Source: Bacteroidales bacterium (GTDB lineage Bacteria > Bacteroidota > Bacteroidia > Bacteroidales > Bacteroidaceae). From it: 29,372 nucleotides of DNA. Shown in pieces: positions 15,279 through 23,865 of the stretch (the first letter of the stretch is position 1; every line of letters begins with the position of its first letter). A model generated the notes under the pieces. The model saw only the letters and a program-made list of their open reading frames with translations, searched no databases and had not been told where the DNA came from. Where the stretch lies: positions 1 to 29,372 of the forward strand of contig SFID01000022.1 in the NCBI GenBank assembly GCA_004555425.1, given 5' to 3'. Made by a program: the position numbers and the translations under genes.

Positions 15279-16539
15279 ATGATGAGAAAGTTCTCCTTCA
15301 TCCTTCTTCTCGCCGTCCTGCCTCTGGCACTCAGTGCCGACGATGCCGTTTCGGGGCTGGTCATCACGAAGACCAACGGCGAGCGCGTGGAAGTGGCCAT
15401 CGCCCATCTGCGCAGCCATCAAGACGGACAACTACTACGGCACGGGCGGCACCATCACCATCACGGCCAACACGGGCAAGGCTTCGCGCGGCATCTCGGC
15501 CGATGCCCTAGTGCGCATCACCGATGGCATCTACCTGATTACGAACGATTGCGCGGGCCTGCAAGGAACGAGCGACACCTATACAGCGAAGGGTATCACC
15601 TGCGACCAAGACATTGAACTGCTAGGCGGCACCTTCCAAATCCAGATGACGGGCACGGGCGGCAAATGTGTCAAGGCCGACGGCACACTGACCATCGGCA
15701 CCGAAGGCGGCGAAGGGCCGCAACTGAAGGCCACCACCTCGGGCGCCTCCCTCGGTTCGTCCTCCAGCGGCGGCATGGGCGGCTTCCCTGGCGGCAACAC
15801 ATCAAGCAGCAATAGTTCTTCGGCCAAGGCCATCAAGGCGCAGGGCACCATCACCGTCAACGGCGGCGCGCTCCTCGTCAGCACAGCCTCAAACGGGGCT
15901 GAGGGATTGGAGTCCAAGACGAGCATCACCATCAACGGTGGCCACCACTATTTCCAATGCTACGATGACTGCATCAACTCGCCTGGCATCATCAACTTCG
16001 CCAGCGGCACCACCGTCTGCTACGCCACCAACAACGATGCAGTGGATTCCAACTACGGCCGCAGCGGAGCCATCACCATCTCGGGCGGCAACCTCTTTGC
16101 CTATAGCGGCGCAGGAAGCCCAGAGGAAGGCATCGACTGCGACAACAACTCCTACATCACCGTCACAGGCGGCATTGCCATCAGCGCAGGTGGCAGCCAG
16201 GGCGGCGGTGGTATGGGCAGCAGTTCCAGCATCGGTTCAGCCTCGCAAGGCTACTACCTAGGCAGTTCGCCCTCCAGTTACAGCACCACCTACTACTACA
16301 CCCTCTGCAACACCAGCGGCGAAGCCATCTGCACCTACCGCTTCGAAAAGAACGTGAGCAACAGCCTCTCGCTCCTCACAGCCCCCAACCTCGGCACAGG
16401 CAGCATCACCGTGAAGCAAGGAACCAGCGAACCTACCTCGGCCAGCATCATCGTGAAGAGCACAACCGACGCGCCCGTCTTCTGGATTACCCCCGAGGTC
16501 AGCACCACGAGCACAGCGGCCACCATCACGGCGAAATAG
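15279..16539 (+). pseudogene. Exported carbohydrate-binding-domain-type protein, frameshifted near 15416
   Basis: The ATG at 15279 gives a signal peptide (MMRKFSFILLLAVLPLALSADD) and GLVITKTNGERVEVAIAHLRS. Near 15411-15420 the sensible frame shifts by one base. From there to 16539 the +1 frame encodes a beta-helix-like repeat protein (TDNYYGTGGTITITANTGKASRG, GGTFQIQMTGTGGKCVKADG, ITINGGHHYF, ITISGGNLFAYSGAG, ITVTGGIAISAGG). It has Gly/Ser-rich loops, like the Bacteroidales carbohydrate-binding-domain proteins. Removing one C from AGCCATCAAG would join the parts as LRSIKTDNYYGTGG and give about 419 residues. No start codon of the second frame has a credible signal peptide, and there is no slippery site. 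It may be a recent pseudogene, a phase-type variant or a sequencing error. It follows the LytTR regulator by 66 bases. Confidence 0.75.
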
Positions 16540-16648
16540 AAACGCCACCTTCCATCAAAAACTAGTTTAAAGCACAGCGGCCACCATCCAAGCAAAATAG
16601 AAACGCCACCTTCCATCAAAAACAACCTTAAAGCACAGCGGCCACTTT
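16510..16648 (+). repeat. 61-bp tandem duplication of the 3' end of the preceding gene
   Basis: AGCACAGCGGCCAC starts at 16510, 16571 and 16632, exactly 61 bp apart. The first copy contains the last codons and stop of the frameshifted gene. The second repeats them with few changes (GAAACGCCACCTTCCATC is identical), and the third is cut after 17 bases. The extra copies lie outside the frame. Confidence 0.85.
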
Positions 16649-16702
16649 ATCCAATTATAGGAAGGTTCCAGAACTAGTCTGGGAAGAATTGCAAGAGAGA
16701 TT

Positions 16703-16844
16703 CCCGTTTTTTCTCGGCATATAGCCAGCGACCCGCGCCCGCAGGTCACACGACCCGCGCCCGCAGGTCACGCGACCCGCGCCCGCAGGTCACGCGACCC
16801 GCGCCCGCGGGTCGCTGGCCAAGTGCCGAAGCGAAACGGGAATG
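16703..16844. repeat. Long imperfect inverted repeat enclosing four 22-bp repeats
   Basis: The left arm begins ATTCCCGTTTTTTCTCGGCA and runs to CCAGCGACCCGC. The right arm (about 16808-16844) is its reverse complement with a few mismatches (GCGGGTCGCTGG ... GAAACGGGAAT), about 37 bp per arm. Between them CGACCCGCGCCCGCAGGTCA-type units start at 16729, 16751, 16773 and 16795, a period of 22. Each unit can pair GACC with GGTC. AGCGAAACGGGAA is repeated once more just to the right (about 16852). No coding frame. Confidence 0.75.
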
Positions 16845-16930
16845 CCTCGTAGCGAAACGGGAAAGCACCGAGCAAGAACAAAAAGCAACGAAGAAAGTCA
16901 AGGATATAAGGAATCAATTCCAATTATCAG

Positions 16931-17010
16931 TCCTATTTCAATCCTCTTCAATCCTATTTCAATCCTATAAAATCCTCTTCAATCCTCTAAAATTCTCCAA
17001 AATCCTCTGG
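16931..17010. repeat. 10/11-bp repeat TCCTCTTCAA / TCCTATTTCAA
   Basis: Eight units in a row begin TCC or TTC, with spacing 11, 10, 11, 10, 10, 10, 10. The minus strand reads AGAGGATTTT, the word repeated at 7457-7505. It lies downstream of the fhs terminator. Confidence 0.75.
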
Positions 17011-17011
17011 A

Positions 17012-17058
17012 TAAATAAAAAGCGAGGGGACTGCCCGATTGGCGCAGTTCCCTCGCTT
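17012..17058 (-). terminator. Intrinsic terminator of fhs
   Basis: On the minus strand AAGCGAGGGAACTGC (17058-17044) pairs with the arm at 17034-17020 over 15 positions, one a G-U pair. TTTTATTTATCC follows. It is 33 bases after the fhs stop. Confidence 0.85.
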
Positions 17059-17091
17059 GACTTTACTTGCATCTTTTTTAGAGTATCTCCC

Positions 17092-18750
17092 TCAACTCAG
17101 ACCGATAATCTCGCCGTCCACGTAGTCAATGTGGTTGGCTTGCGGGTCGCGGGGCAGGCCAGGCATACGGAGGATTTCGCCGGCTATGGCTACAATCATT
17201 TCTGCACCGGCGTTGAGCACAACGTCCTTGATTTGGATGCGGAAGTTCTTGGCCACGCCGTATTGCTTGGCATCGGCAGAGAAGGAGAATTGCGTCTTGG
17301 CTATGCAGACGGGGAAGGCTGACATACCGTGGGCTTCGGCCAGGCGGATGCGGTTGAGGGCGGGTTTGGCGAAGTCAACGCCTTCGGCACCGTAGATTTG
17401 CTGGGCCACGCGCTCAATCTTGCGCTGGATGGTGTCGTCGTCGGCATAGGTGAAGGCGAGGGGCTGCGAGGGATGCTTCTCAATGGTATCAACCACGAGT
17501 TGCGCCATCTCCACTGCGCCTTCGCCGCCCTCGGCATAGGCATTGTTGATGACGAAGGGCAGACCGAGTTCGGCCTCGCAGTGGTGGCGCAGCAGGGCCA
17601 TTTCTTCGTCCGTGTCCGTGGCGAAACGATTGAACACAACGACCACACTCTGACCGAACGAGCGCAGGTTCTGCACATGGCGGTCAAGGTTTTCAAGGCC
17701 CTTGCGCAGACCCTCCATATTGGGTTTCTTGATAGCGTCGAGGGCCACGCCACCGTGCATCTTCAGGCCCTGTGCGGTGGCCACGATGACCGTGAGCGCA
17801 GGTTGCAGACCGCTCTTGCGGCAGAGGATATTGTAGAATTTCTCAGCGCCGAGGTCAGCGCCGAAGCCAGCCTCCGTGATGGTGTATTCGCTATGGCTGA
17901 GGGCCATCTTGGTGGCCAGGAGCGAGTTGCAGCCGTGGGCGATATTGGCAAAGGGGCCGCCGTGAACCACTGCGGGCGTATTCTCGGTGGTCTGTACGAG
18001 GTTGGGCTGGATAGCGTCCTTGAGGAGCACCATAATGGAGCCTGCCACGCCCAGGTCGCGAACGGTAAAGGGCTTTCCCTCGTAGGTATAGCCCAGCAGG
18101 ATATTCTCAATGCGACGGCGCAGGTCGGCCTCGTCGGCGGCCAGGCAGAGGATGGCCATCAGTTCGCTGGCTGGCGTGATGTCAAAGCCCGCCTGTGTGG
18201 TCAGGCCATTGGTGGCGGGGCCCAAGCCCGTGACGATGGAGCGCAGCGAGCGGTCGTTGACGTCGAGGACGCGGCGCCAGAGGATTTCCTTCAGGCCGAA
18301 GCCGTCCTTGGCGTGCTGGTAGAGGTAGTTGTCGAGCAAGGCCGCAATCATGTTGTGGGCAGAAGTAATAGCGTGGAAGTCGCCCGTGAAGTGGAGATTG
18401 ATTTTCTCCATCGGCAACACTTGAGCATGGCCACCGCCGGCGGCACCGCCCTTCATACCAAAGCAAGGACCGAGCGAAGGCTCGCGGAGGGCGACAACGG
18501 CCTTCTTTCCTATTTTATTGAGGCCCAGGGCCAGGCCGATGGAAACGGTCGTCTTGCCGATGCCCGCCTTGGTGGCGGTGATGGCAGTCACGAGGATGAG
18601 TTTGCCTTTGGGCTCGGAGATGAGGTGGAGGGGGAGTTTGGCAATGTGCTTGCCGTAGTGTTCAATCTCCTCGGCAGGAATCTGCATGGAGGCAGCCACT
18701 TCGTCAATATTCTTGAGCGGCGTGCTGTGGGCAATTTCTAAATCTGTCAT
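17092..18750 (-). CDS. fhs: Formate--tetrahydrofolate ligase
   Basis: This 552-residue cytoplasmic enzyme makes 10-formyl-tetrahydrofolate from formate, ATP and tetrahydrofolate for purine and formyl-Met synthesis. Visible features are ITATKAGIGKTTVSIGLALGL (P-loop, about 57-77), ALREPSLGPCFGMKGGAAGGG, FHAITSAHNMIAALLDN, TEAGFGADLGAEKF and the conserved C-terminal half (PVCIAKTQFSFSAD, AGAEMIVAIAGEILRMPGLP). The frame is open to 18858, but that extension overlaps the alaS terminator. The start at 18750 (MTDLEIAHSTPLKNI) gives the family's usual length of about 555 residues. It has its own terminator. No convincing promoter box is visible in the 90 bases upstream. Confidence 0.97.
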   Translation of the reverse strand: MTDLEIAHSTPLKNIDEVAASMQIPAEEIEHYGKHIAKLPLHLISEPKGKLILVTAITATKAGIGKTTVSIGLALGLNKIGKKAVVALREPSLGPCFGMKGGAAGGGHAQVLPMEKINLHFTGDFHAITSAHNMIAALLDNYLYQHAKDGFGLKEILWRRVLDVNDRSLRSIVTGLGPATNGLTTQAGFDITPASELMAILCLAADEADLRRRIENILLGYTYEGKPFTVRDLGVAGSIMVLLKDAIQPNLVQTTENTPAVVHGGPFANIAHGCNSLLATKMALSHSEYTITEAGFGADLGAEKFYNILCRKSGLQPALTVIVATAQGLKMHGGVALDAIKKPNMEGLRKGLENLDRHVQNLRSFGQSVVVVFNRFATDTDEEMALLRHHCEAELGLPFVINNAYAEGGEGAVEMAQLVVDTIEKHPSQPLAFTYADDDTIQRKIERVAQQIYGAEGVDFAKPALNRIRLAEAHGMSAFPVCIAKTQFSFSADAKQYGVAKNFRIQIKDVVLNAGAEMIVAIAGEILRMPGLPRDPQANHIDYVDGEIIGLS

Positions 18751-18841
18751 GGGAAAACGGATATTTGGAAAATGTATTTGTAATCGTGTATCGGTGCTAG
18801 CCTGACGGCATTCTCTTACATGGGAAGATTCGGAAAATAGA

Positions 18842-18873
18842 AGAGGGGCGCAGACCAAAAGTCTGGCCCCTCT
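18842..18873 (-). terminator. Intrinsic terminator of alaS
   Basis: Minus-strand AGAGGGGC (18873-18866) pairs with GCCCCTCT (18849-18842). The inner CAGAC / GTCTG stem closes a short T-rich loop with a one-base bulge. TCTATTTT follows. It lies 36 bases after the alaS stop. Confidence 0.85.
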
Positions 18874-18909
18874 ATGATTATTCGGCTTTGCGTAGTCCGA
18901 AATCGAAGG

Positions 18910-21534
18910 TTACAGGTCGGCAAGTTCAATTACCTTTTCAACGGCAGCCTCAAGGCCATCGACCTTCTTGCCACCAGCCGTAGCGAAGTGGGCAGCCCCA
19001 CCGCCGCCGCCTTGAATCAGGCGAGCAGCCTCGCGCACCATCTGGCCGGCATTCAGCCCGCGGCTTTCGATAAGGTTCTTGCTAATCATGACCGTGAGGA
19101 GCGGTTTCTCCTCAAACTGGCTGCCGATGGCGCAGAGCATATTCTCGGGCAACATTCCGCTGAGTTGGAAGGCGAGGTCCTTGACCGCGTCGGGGCGGAT
19201 GGGCACAGGGATGACGCTCTTGATGACCTGCACGCCGTTGATATCCTTGGCGTTCTTCACCATCTTCTCGCGCAGGGTGACGATGCGCTCCTTCACGAAG
19301 CCTTCCACCTGTTTGCGCAGTCCGTCGTTCTCTTCGATGGTCTTGCGGATGGATGCGTTGAGGTCCTTGGCGTTGTTGAAGAAAGCCTGCAAACCTTGCA
19401 GAATGTCCTCTTGGGCATAGATGCTCTCCTCGGCGGCAGCCCCCGTGATGGCTTCGATACGGCGCACGCCAGCAGCCACACTGCTTTCGCTCAGAATGCG
19501 GATAAGGCCGATGCGGCCCGTGCTCTTGGCGTGGCAACCGCCGCAGAACTCAACGCTGTCGGCAAACTGAATCACGCGGACGCGGTCGCCGTATTTCTCG
19601 CCGAAGAGGGCGATGGCTCCCAGTTTCTTGGCCTCTTCAAGAGGCACGTCGCGGTGCTCTTGCAAGGGGATGTCCTGACGTATGCGGGCGTTGACGATGC
19701 GCTCCACTTGGCGCAACTCTTCGCGCGTCACCTTCTGGAAATGGCTGAAGTCAAAGCGCAGGTACTCACTCGTAACGAGCGAACCCTTCTGCTCTACGTG
19801 TGTGCCCAGCACCTCGCGGAGGGCCTGGTCGAGCAGGTGGGTGGCGGTATGGTTGGCCTCGCTGGCGTGGCGGGCTTGGATATCTATTTTGGCGTGGAAG
19901 GTAGCCGCGGGATTCTCGGGCAGTTTCTTCGTGAGATGGAGCGGCAGGTTGTTCTCGCGCTTCGTGTCGAAGATTTCCACGGTTTCCGTTTCGCTCACGA
20001 GCACGCCCTGGTCGCCCTGCTGTCCACCCATTTCGGCGTAGAAGGGCGTAGCGTCGAGCACGAGTTCATAGAACGTTTGTTTCTTCTGTTGCACGCGGCG
20101 GTAGCGGAGGATATGGCAGTCGTACTCCGTCTCGTCCCAGCCGACGAACTTCGTTTCGCCTTCGCTGAGTACCACCCAGTCGTCGGTCTCCACGGCGGCA
20201 GCGTTGCGTGCACGATCCTTCTGCTTCTGCATCTCGGCGTTGAAGGCGGCCTCGTCAACACTCAGGCCGTTCTCGGCACAGATGAGTTCCGTCAGGTCGA
20301 AGGGGAAGCCGTACGTATCGAAGAGGGTAAAGGCTTTCGTGCCGTCCACCACGGTCTGGCCTGCCTGCTTCGTCTGATCCATCACGCTTTCCAGCAGGTT
20401 GATACCCGTGGCCAGTGTGCGCAGGAAGGACTCTTCCTCCTCCTTCATCACGCGGCTGATGAGCTGCTGCTGACCAGGCAGTTCGGGATAAGCATGTCCC
20501 ATCTCCTCAACGAGCGTGGGCAGGAGTTTGTACATAAAGGCTTCGCGCTGGCCAAGGAAGGTGTAGGCGTAGCGAACGGCGCGGCGCAGGATGCGGCGGA
20601 TGACGTAGCCCGCCTTGGCGTTGGAGGGCAACTGGCCGTCGGCAATACTGAAAGCGATGGCGCGCAGGTGGTCGGCGATGACGCGCATGGCCACGTCAAT
20701 CTTCTCCTCGCGACCATATTCAAAGCCGCTGAGTTCGCCAATCTTGCGAATGATGGGCTGGAATATGTCAGTATCGTAGTTGGAGTTCTTGCCCTGCATC
20801 ACGCGCACCAGACGCTCGAAGCCCATTCCCGTATCTATGACCTTGGCAGGCAGGGGTTCGAGCGAGCCATCGGCTTTGCGGTTGTACTGCATAAAGACGA
20901 GGTTCCAGATTTCGATAACCTGGGGATTGTCCTTGTTGACCAATTCGGCACCGCTAAGGGCAGCCTTTTCTTCCTCGGGGCGGTCGTCGATGTGAATCTC
21001 GGAGCAAGGACCGCAGGGACCCGTGTCACCCATTTCCCAGAAGTTGTCGTGCTTGTTGCCATTGATGATATGGTCTTTGGGGAAGAATTCCTCCCAATAG
21101 CCTGCGGCTTCGTCGTCGCGGCTGAGGCCTTCCTCTTCGCTGCCCTCAAAGACCGTCACGTAGAGGTCCTTGGGATCGATTTTCAGGACGTCCACCAGGT
21201 AGGTGTAGGCCCAGCGGATGGCTTCCTTCTTGAAATAATCGCCGAAACTCCAGTTGCCCAGCATTTCGAACATCGTATGGTGGTACGTGTCGTGGCCCAC
21301 TTCTTCGAGGTCGTTGTGCTTTCCCGAAACGCGGAGGCACTTCTGCGAGTCGCACTGACGGCGAGATTTGGGTTCAACATTGCCCAGAATGATGTCCTTG
21401 AACTGGTTCATTCCGGCGTTCGTAAACATAAGCGTGGGGTCATCCTTGATGACCATCGGAGCCGAAGGCACCACGAGGTGGCCCTGCTCCTCAAAGAATC
21501 GTTTGAACGATTCGCGTATTTCGTTGGCTGTCAT
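18910..21534 (-). CDS. alaS: Alanine--tRNA ligase
   Basis: This 874-residue class II synthetase has full family length. The N-terminal catalytic core begins MTANEIRESFKRFFEEQGH. Motif 1 lies near FTNAGMNQFKDIILG, with RQCDSQKCLRVSGKHNDLE and HHTMFEMLGNWSFGDYFK following. The editing domain carries the HxxxH motif in EANHTATHLLD and the Cys/His pair in FCGGCHAKSTGRIG. The C-terminal DHHA1-like domain ends IQGGGGGAAHFATAGGKK. It charges tRNA-Ala and edits mis-made Ser/Gly-tRNA-Ala. It lies between two terminators and so is probably a single-gene unit. The ATG at 21534 is the conserved start. Confidence 0.98.
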   Translation of the reverse strand: MTANEIRESFKRFFEEQGHLVVPSAPMVIKDDPTLMFTNAGMNQFKDIILGNVEPKSRRQCDSQKCLRVSGKHNDLEEVGHDTYHHTMFEMLGNWSFGDYFKKEAIRWAYTYLVDVLKIDPKDLYVTVFEGSEEEGLSRDDEAAGYWEEFFPKDHIINGNKHDNFWEMGDTGPCGPCSEIHIDDRPEEEKAALSGAELVNKDNPQVIEIWNLVFMQYNRKADGSLEPLPAKVIDTGMGFERLVRVMQGKNSNYDTDIFQPIIRKIGELSGFEYGREEKIDVAMRVIADHLRAIAFSIADGQLPSNAKAGYVIRRILRRAVRYAYTFLGQREAFMYKLLPTLVEEMGHAYPELPGQQQLISRVMKEEEESFLRTLATGINLLESVMDQTKQAGQTVVDGTKAFTLFDTYGFPFDLTELICAENGLSVDEAAFNAEMQKQKDRARNAAAVETDDWVVLSEGETKFVGWDETEYDCHILRYRRVQQKKQTFYELVLDATPFYAEMGGQQGDQGVLVSETETVEIFDTKRENNLPLHLTKKLPENPAATFHAKIDIQARHASEANHTATHLLDQALREVLGTHVEQKGSLVTSEYLRFDFSHFQKVTREELRQVERIVNARIRQDIPLQEHRDVPLEEAKKLGAIALFGEKYGDRVRVIQFADSVEFCGGCHAKSTGRIGLIRILSESSVAAGVRRIEAITGAAAEESIYAQEDILQGLQAFFNNAKDLNASIRKTIEENDGLRKQVEGFVKERIVTLREKMVKNAKDINGVQVIKSVIPVPIRPDAVKDLAFQLSGMLPENMLCAIGSQFEEKPLLTVMISKNLIESRGLNAGQMVREAARLIQGGGGGAAHFATAGGKKVDGLEAAVEKVIELADL

Positions 21535-21575
21535 ATTTTTTTTGATGTTTTATTTTCGGCTGCGAATTTACAAAA

Positions 21576-21610
21576 AAATAACGAGTCCCAGCAGTTTGGC
21601 ACTCGTTATT
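21576..21610 (-). terminator. Terminator overlapping the stop codon of the GH127-like gene
   Basis: Minus-strand AATAACGAGT (21610-21601) pairs with ACTCGTTATT (21586-21577), with a GG/CC inner extension. A run of seven Ts follows. The hairpin starts inside the TAA stop codon. Confidence 0.85.
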
Positions 21611-22841
21611 AGCGGATTTCGCGCAACCAGATGGCGGCATCGTCGTGGCGAATGTCGGACCAGGGCGTCAGGAGCACGCTCGTCTGGGGCGCAGAAGCAT
21701 CGGCGGGAACGCTGCGGTCGTCATAGAGGCTGCCTGCCAACTGCGGATTGCCCCACGGTGTGCCTGCCTCGGCGATGGTGAGGGCGGCGTTCTTCGTGAA
21801 ATAGTGCGTGCGGGCCTCGGCTGCGCTGGTGGCGTAGATGAGGGGGCCTCGCTGAACGGCTATCTGACGGACGGGGCGCGACCGCTTGGTGCTTCCCGTG
21901 GCACGGCCTGGCTCATAGGTGCGGCGGATGAAGCGCGGTGTCATCGGCAGGTCGAAGAAGACCTCGTCGCCGCTGTTCCATTTTCGCGCAATCACCCAGT
22001 AGCCATTTGCCATGGGCACATCCTCGGCGCGGCCGTTGACGTAGAGTTGCGGCAAGGGGCCTTGGGCCGTTTCGCTTCCTGTGTTGGTGCTGTTCTTCTG
22101 CGCTGGCAAATCAGCGGAACGGGCCATTCCACCCATTTCTGCCGTTCGCACGGACTCGCTGATGGCCCACTGGGGAATGCGGATGCGCAGTAGGAAATGG
22201 CGTTGGTTCATGCCGGGCGACGTGATGCGTATCTTGACACGTCCTTCGAGGGGCATCGGTGTCAGTTGGTCTATATATATATTGTACTGGTCGGTACAAA
22301 TGTGGGCGCTACTATTGACAAAGAGATTCACGTATATACCCTCGTTGTCCGTAGCGTAGATGCCGCTCATCCCGTCCACGATGGCCTGCGCCGCCACGTG
22401 CTGCTCTGCGCTCGGTTGGGGCGCAGCGCACTGATGAAGGAGGGCATTCCAGAGTGTGCGTTCGATGATGTCAAACCATTGTGCCTGCCCGTCGAATGGG
22501 TATTGCTTCATAGCGGCATAAAGCACGTTGGCGGCCTGCGTGCCCTGCTCGTGGCTGAGATTTTCGCCGAGCGAGCCGACCACATTAAGCTGGGGCATCT
22601 GCTCGCGCTGCCAGACCTGCCGAACAGTTCGCAACTGCTTGCCCCGCGGCGGCTCATACGATGACGGCCGCGGCCGCAACCGCTCATCAACGGCCAGGGC
22701 GCGGCTCTGGATGTCGGTCCCATCGCTCCACACCACAACACTGTCGGCCGACACATAGCGAATCGGCTCACGCTTGCGCCCCACAGCGGGGAGCGTAAGC
22801 AGGAAGGCAGTCAGGAGAATCGAAGCGAGGATTCTGGGCAT
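21609..22841 (-). CDS. Exported GH127/DUF1680-like protein lacking the catalytic half
   Basis: This 410-residue protein has a signal peptide (MPRILASILLTAFLLTLPAVG). The C-terminal two-thirds resembles the end of DUF1680/GH127 beta-L-arabinofuranosidases. WFDIIERTLWNALLHQ is followed by GIYVNLFVNSSAH, LEGRVKIRITS, FLLRIRIPQWA, LYVNGRAED, GYWVIARKWNSGDEVFFDLPM and RQIAVQRGPLIYA. Family members are usually above 600 residues with an alpha/alpha barrel first. Here only about 100 unfamiliar residues precede the conserved part, and I see no CCxxN cysteine motif of the active enzymes. It may be a non-catalytic relative. It is third in a probable operon, 12 bases after an MCE gene. The envelope context suggests a periplasmic role. 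Confidence 0.7.
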   Translation of the reverse strand: MPRILASILLTAFLLTLPAVGRKREPIRYVSADSVVVWSDGTDIQSRALAVDERLRPRPSSYEPPRGKQLRTVRQVWQREQMPQLNVVGSLGENLSHEQGTQAANVLYAAMKQYPFDGQAQWFDIIERTLWNALLHQCAAPQPSAEQHVAAQAIVDGMSGIYATDNEGIYVNLFVNSSAHICTDQYNIYIDQLTPMPLEGRVKIRITSPGMNQRHFLLRIRIPQWAISESVRTAEMGGMARSADLPAQKNSTNTGSETAQGPLPQLYVNGRAEDVPMANGYWVIARKWNSGDEVFFDLPMTPRFIRRTYEPGRATGSTKRSRPVRQIAVQRGPLIYATSAAEARTHYFTKNAALTIAEAGTPWGNPQLAGSLYDDRSVPADASAPQTSVLLTPWSDIRHDDAAIWLREIR

Positions 22842-22853
22842 AGGTGTGCGCGG

Positions 22854-23780
22854 TTATTTGTCCTTCTTGCCAAATATGGAGAAGTGAACGTAGCGTTTGG
22901 GATGGGCTTTGAGGTCGATGAGGAGGGAGTCTGCGCTCTGCAAAGTGCCGTTGAGGTTGTCGTAGACGCCGCGGTCGTTGAGAAAGAGGCCGAGGGTGTT
23001 GTCCGTGCTCGTCATCTTGCGACTCAGGTCGGTCGTCATACCGTTGAGCTGATTGACAAACTGCTGCGCATCGGCCAGCGTGCTATTGACGCTCTGCATC
23101 GTTGTCTGCACATCAACGGCAGCCAGATTGCCCGTAAGGCGTTCGGCGTTGTCGAGCGTGCGGTTGAGTTTGCCCAAGGTCACAGGCAGGTCGTTGGCCA
23201 TAAGGCTGTTGAGGCGGCGCGAAGCCTGGTTGAGGTTGGCCGTGAGGCTTTCGGCATTCTGCAAGGTATGTGCAAGGGCAGGGTCGCCCGTCAGGCGATT
23301 GAGATTCACAAGGATGGAGTCCAGTTTGGGCACGAGGGCCAGCACTTCGGGCATAGCGGTCTCCAACTGGGCCATTACGCCGTGGCTGGGTCCGCCCGTG
23401 AGGGTGTCGCCGGGCACAAGATGCTGCGTCGGGTTGGGTCCCAGGATGAGATTCATCTTGACGCCGCCCATCAGTTCGCTTTCCAACTCCGCGCAAGTGC
23501 CTTTTGGCACACGCATTTCGTCGTCCAATTCCACCTGTACAACCACTTTCTCGGAGTTCTGGTAGTCATACTGAATGTCGCGAACGATACCTACGGGATA
23601 GCCGTTGGCATAGACGGGATTGGAAACGACCAATCCGCCCACGTTCTTAAACTTCACGTAGTACGTATTGCTTGACTGAAAGATGTTGATGCCTTTCAGA
23701 AAGTTGACACCGATGAACACCAGCACAGCAGCTGTGATGGCTGTCAAGGCAATCTTTACTTCTTTGGTCAGAAATTTCAT
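22854..23780 (-). CDS. MCE/MlaD-family lipid transport protein
   Basis: This 308-residue protein has one N-terminal membrane helix (about 8-28, IALTAITAAVLVFIGVNFL). An MCE domain follows (about 36-115: YYVKFKNVGGLVVSNPVYANGYPVGIVRDI, VELDDEMRVPKGTCAELESELMGG, GPNP). A long helical tail with repeated LNRTLDNAERLTGNLA-type segments makes up the rest. MlaD-type proteins are anchored in the inner membrane and form rings or tubes that carry phospholipids across the periplasm. The usual partners MlaE (permease) and MlaF (ATPase) are not in this window. It is 85 bases downstream of the amidase gene and 12 bases upstream of the GH127-like gene. Confidence 0.92.
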   Translation of the reverse strand: MKFLTKEVKIALTAITAAVLVFIGVNFLKGINIFQSSNTYYVKFKNVGGLVVSNPVYANGYPVGIVRDIQYDYQNSEKVVVQVELDDEMRVPKGTCAELESELMGGVKMNLILGPNPTQHLVPGDTLTGGPSHGVMAQLETAMPEVLALVPKLDSILVNLNRLTGDPALAHTLQNAESLTANLNQASRRLNSLMANDLPVTLGKLNRTLDNAERLTGNLAAVDVQTTMQSVNSTLADAQQFVNQLNGMTTDLSRKMTSTDNTLGLFLNDRGVYDNLNGTLQSADSLLIDLKAHPKRYVHFSIFGKKDK

Positions 23781-23865
23781 ATCTGTTCGTTTTTATTGGT
23801 TCGAATGGTTGGTATGAGCGCATTGCCTCCTCACGGGAAGGGTTGCCGTGGGCGCAATCTACGCT

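Noticed and set aside
15405..15425. Programmed ribosomal frameshift in the carbohydrate-binding-type gene
   Set aside because: No slippery heptamer or obvious downstream pseudoknot at AGCCATCAAG; a plain one-base insertion explains it.
18874..21612. A 912-codon open frame antisense to alaS
   Set aside because: Shadow of alaS; it crosses the alaS terminator and has no recognisable domain.
23795..23830. tRNA-like TTCGAAT segment upstream of the MCE gene
   Set aside because: Only a T-loop-like word; no acceptor, D or anticodon stems can be built.
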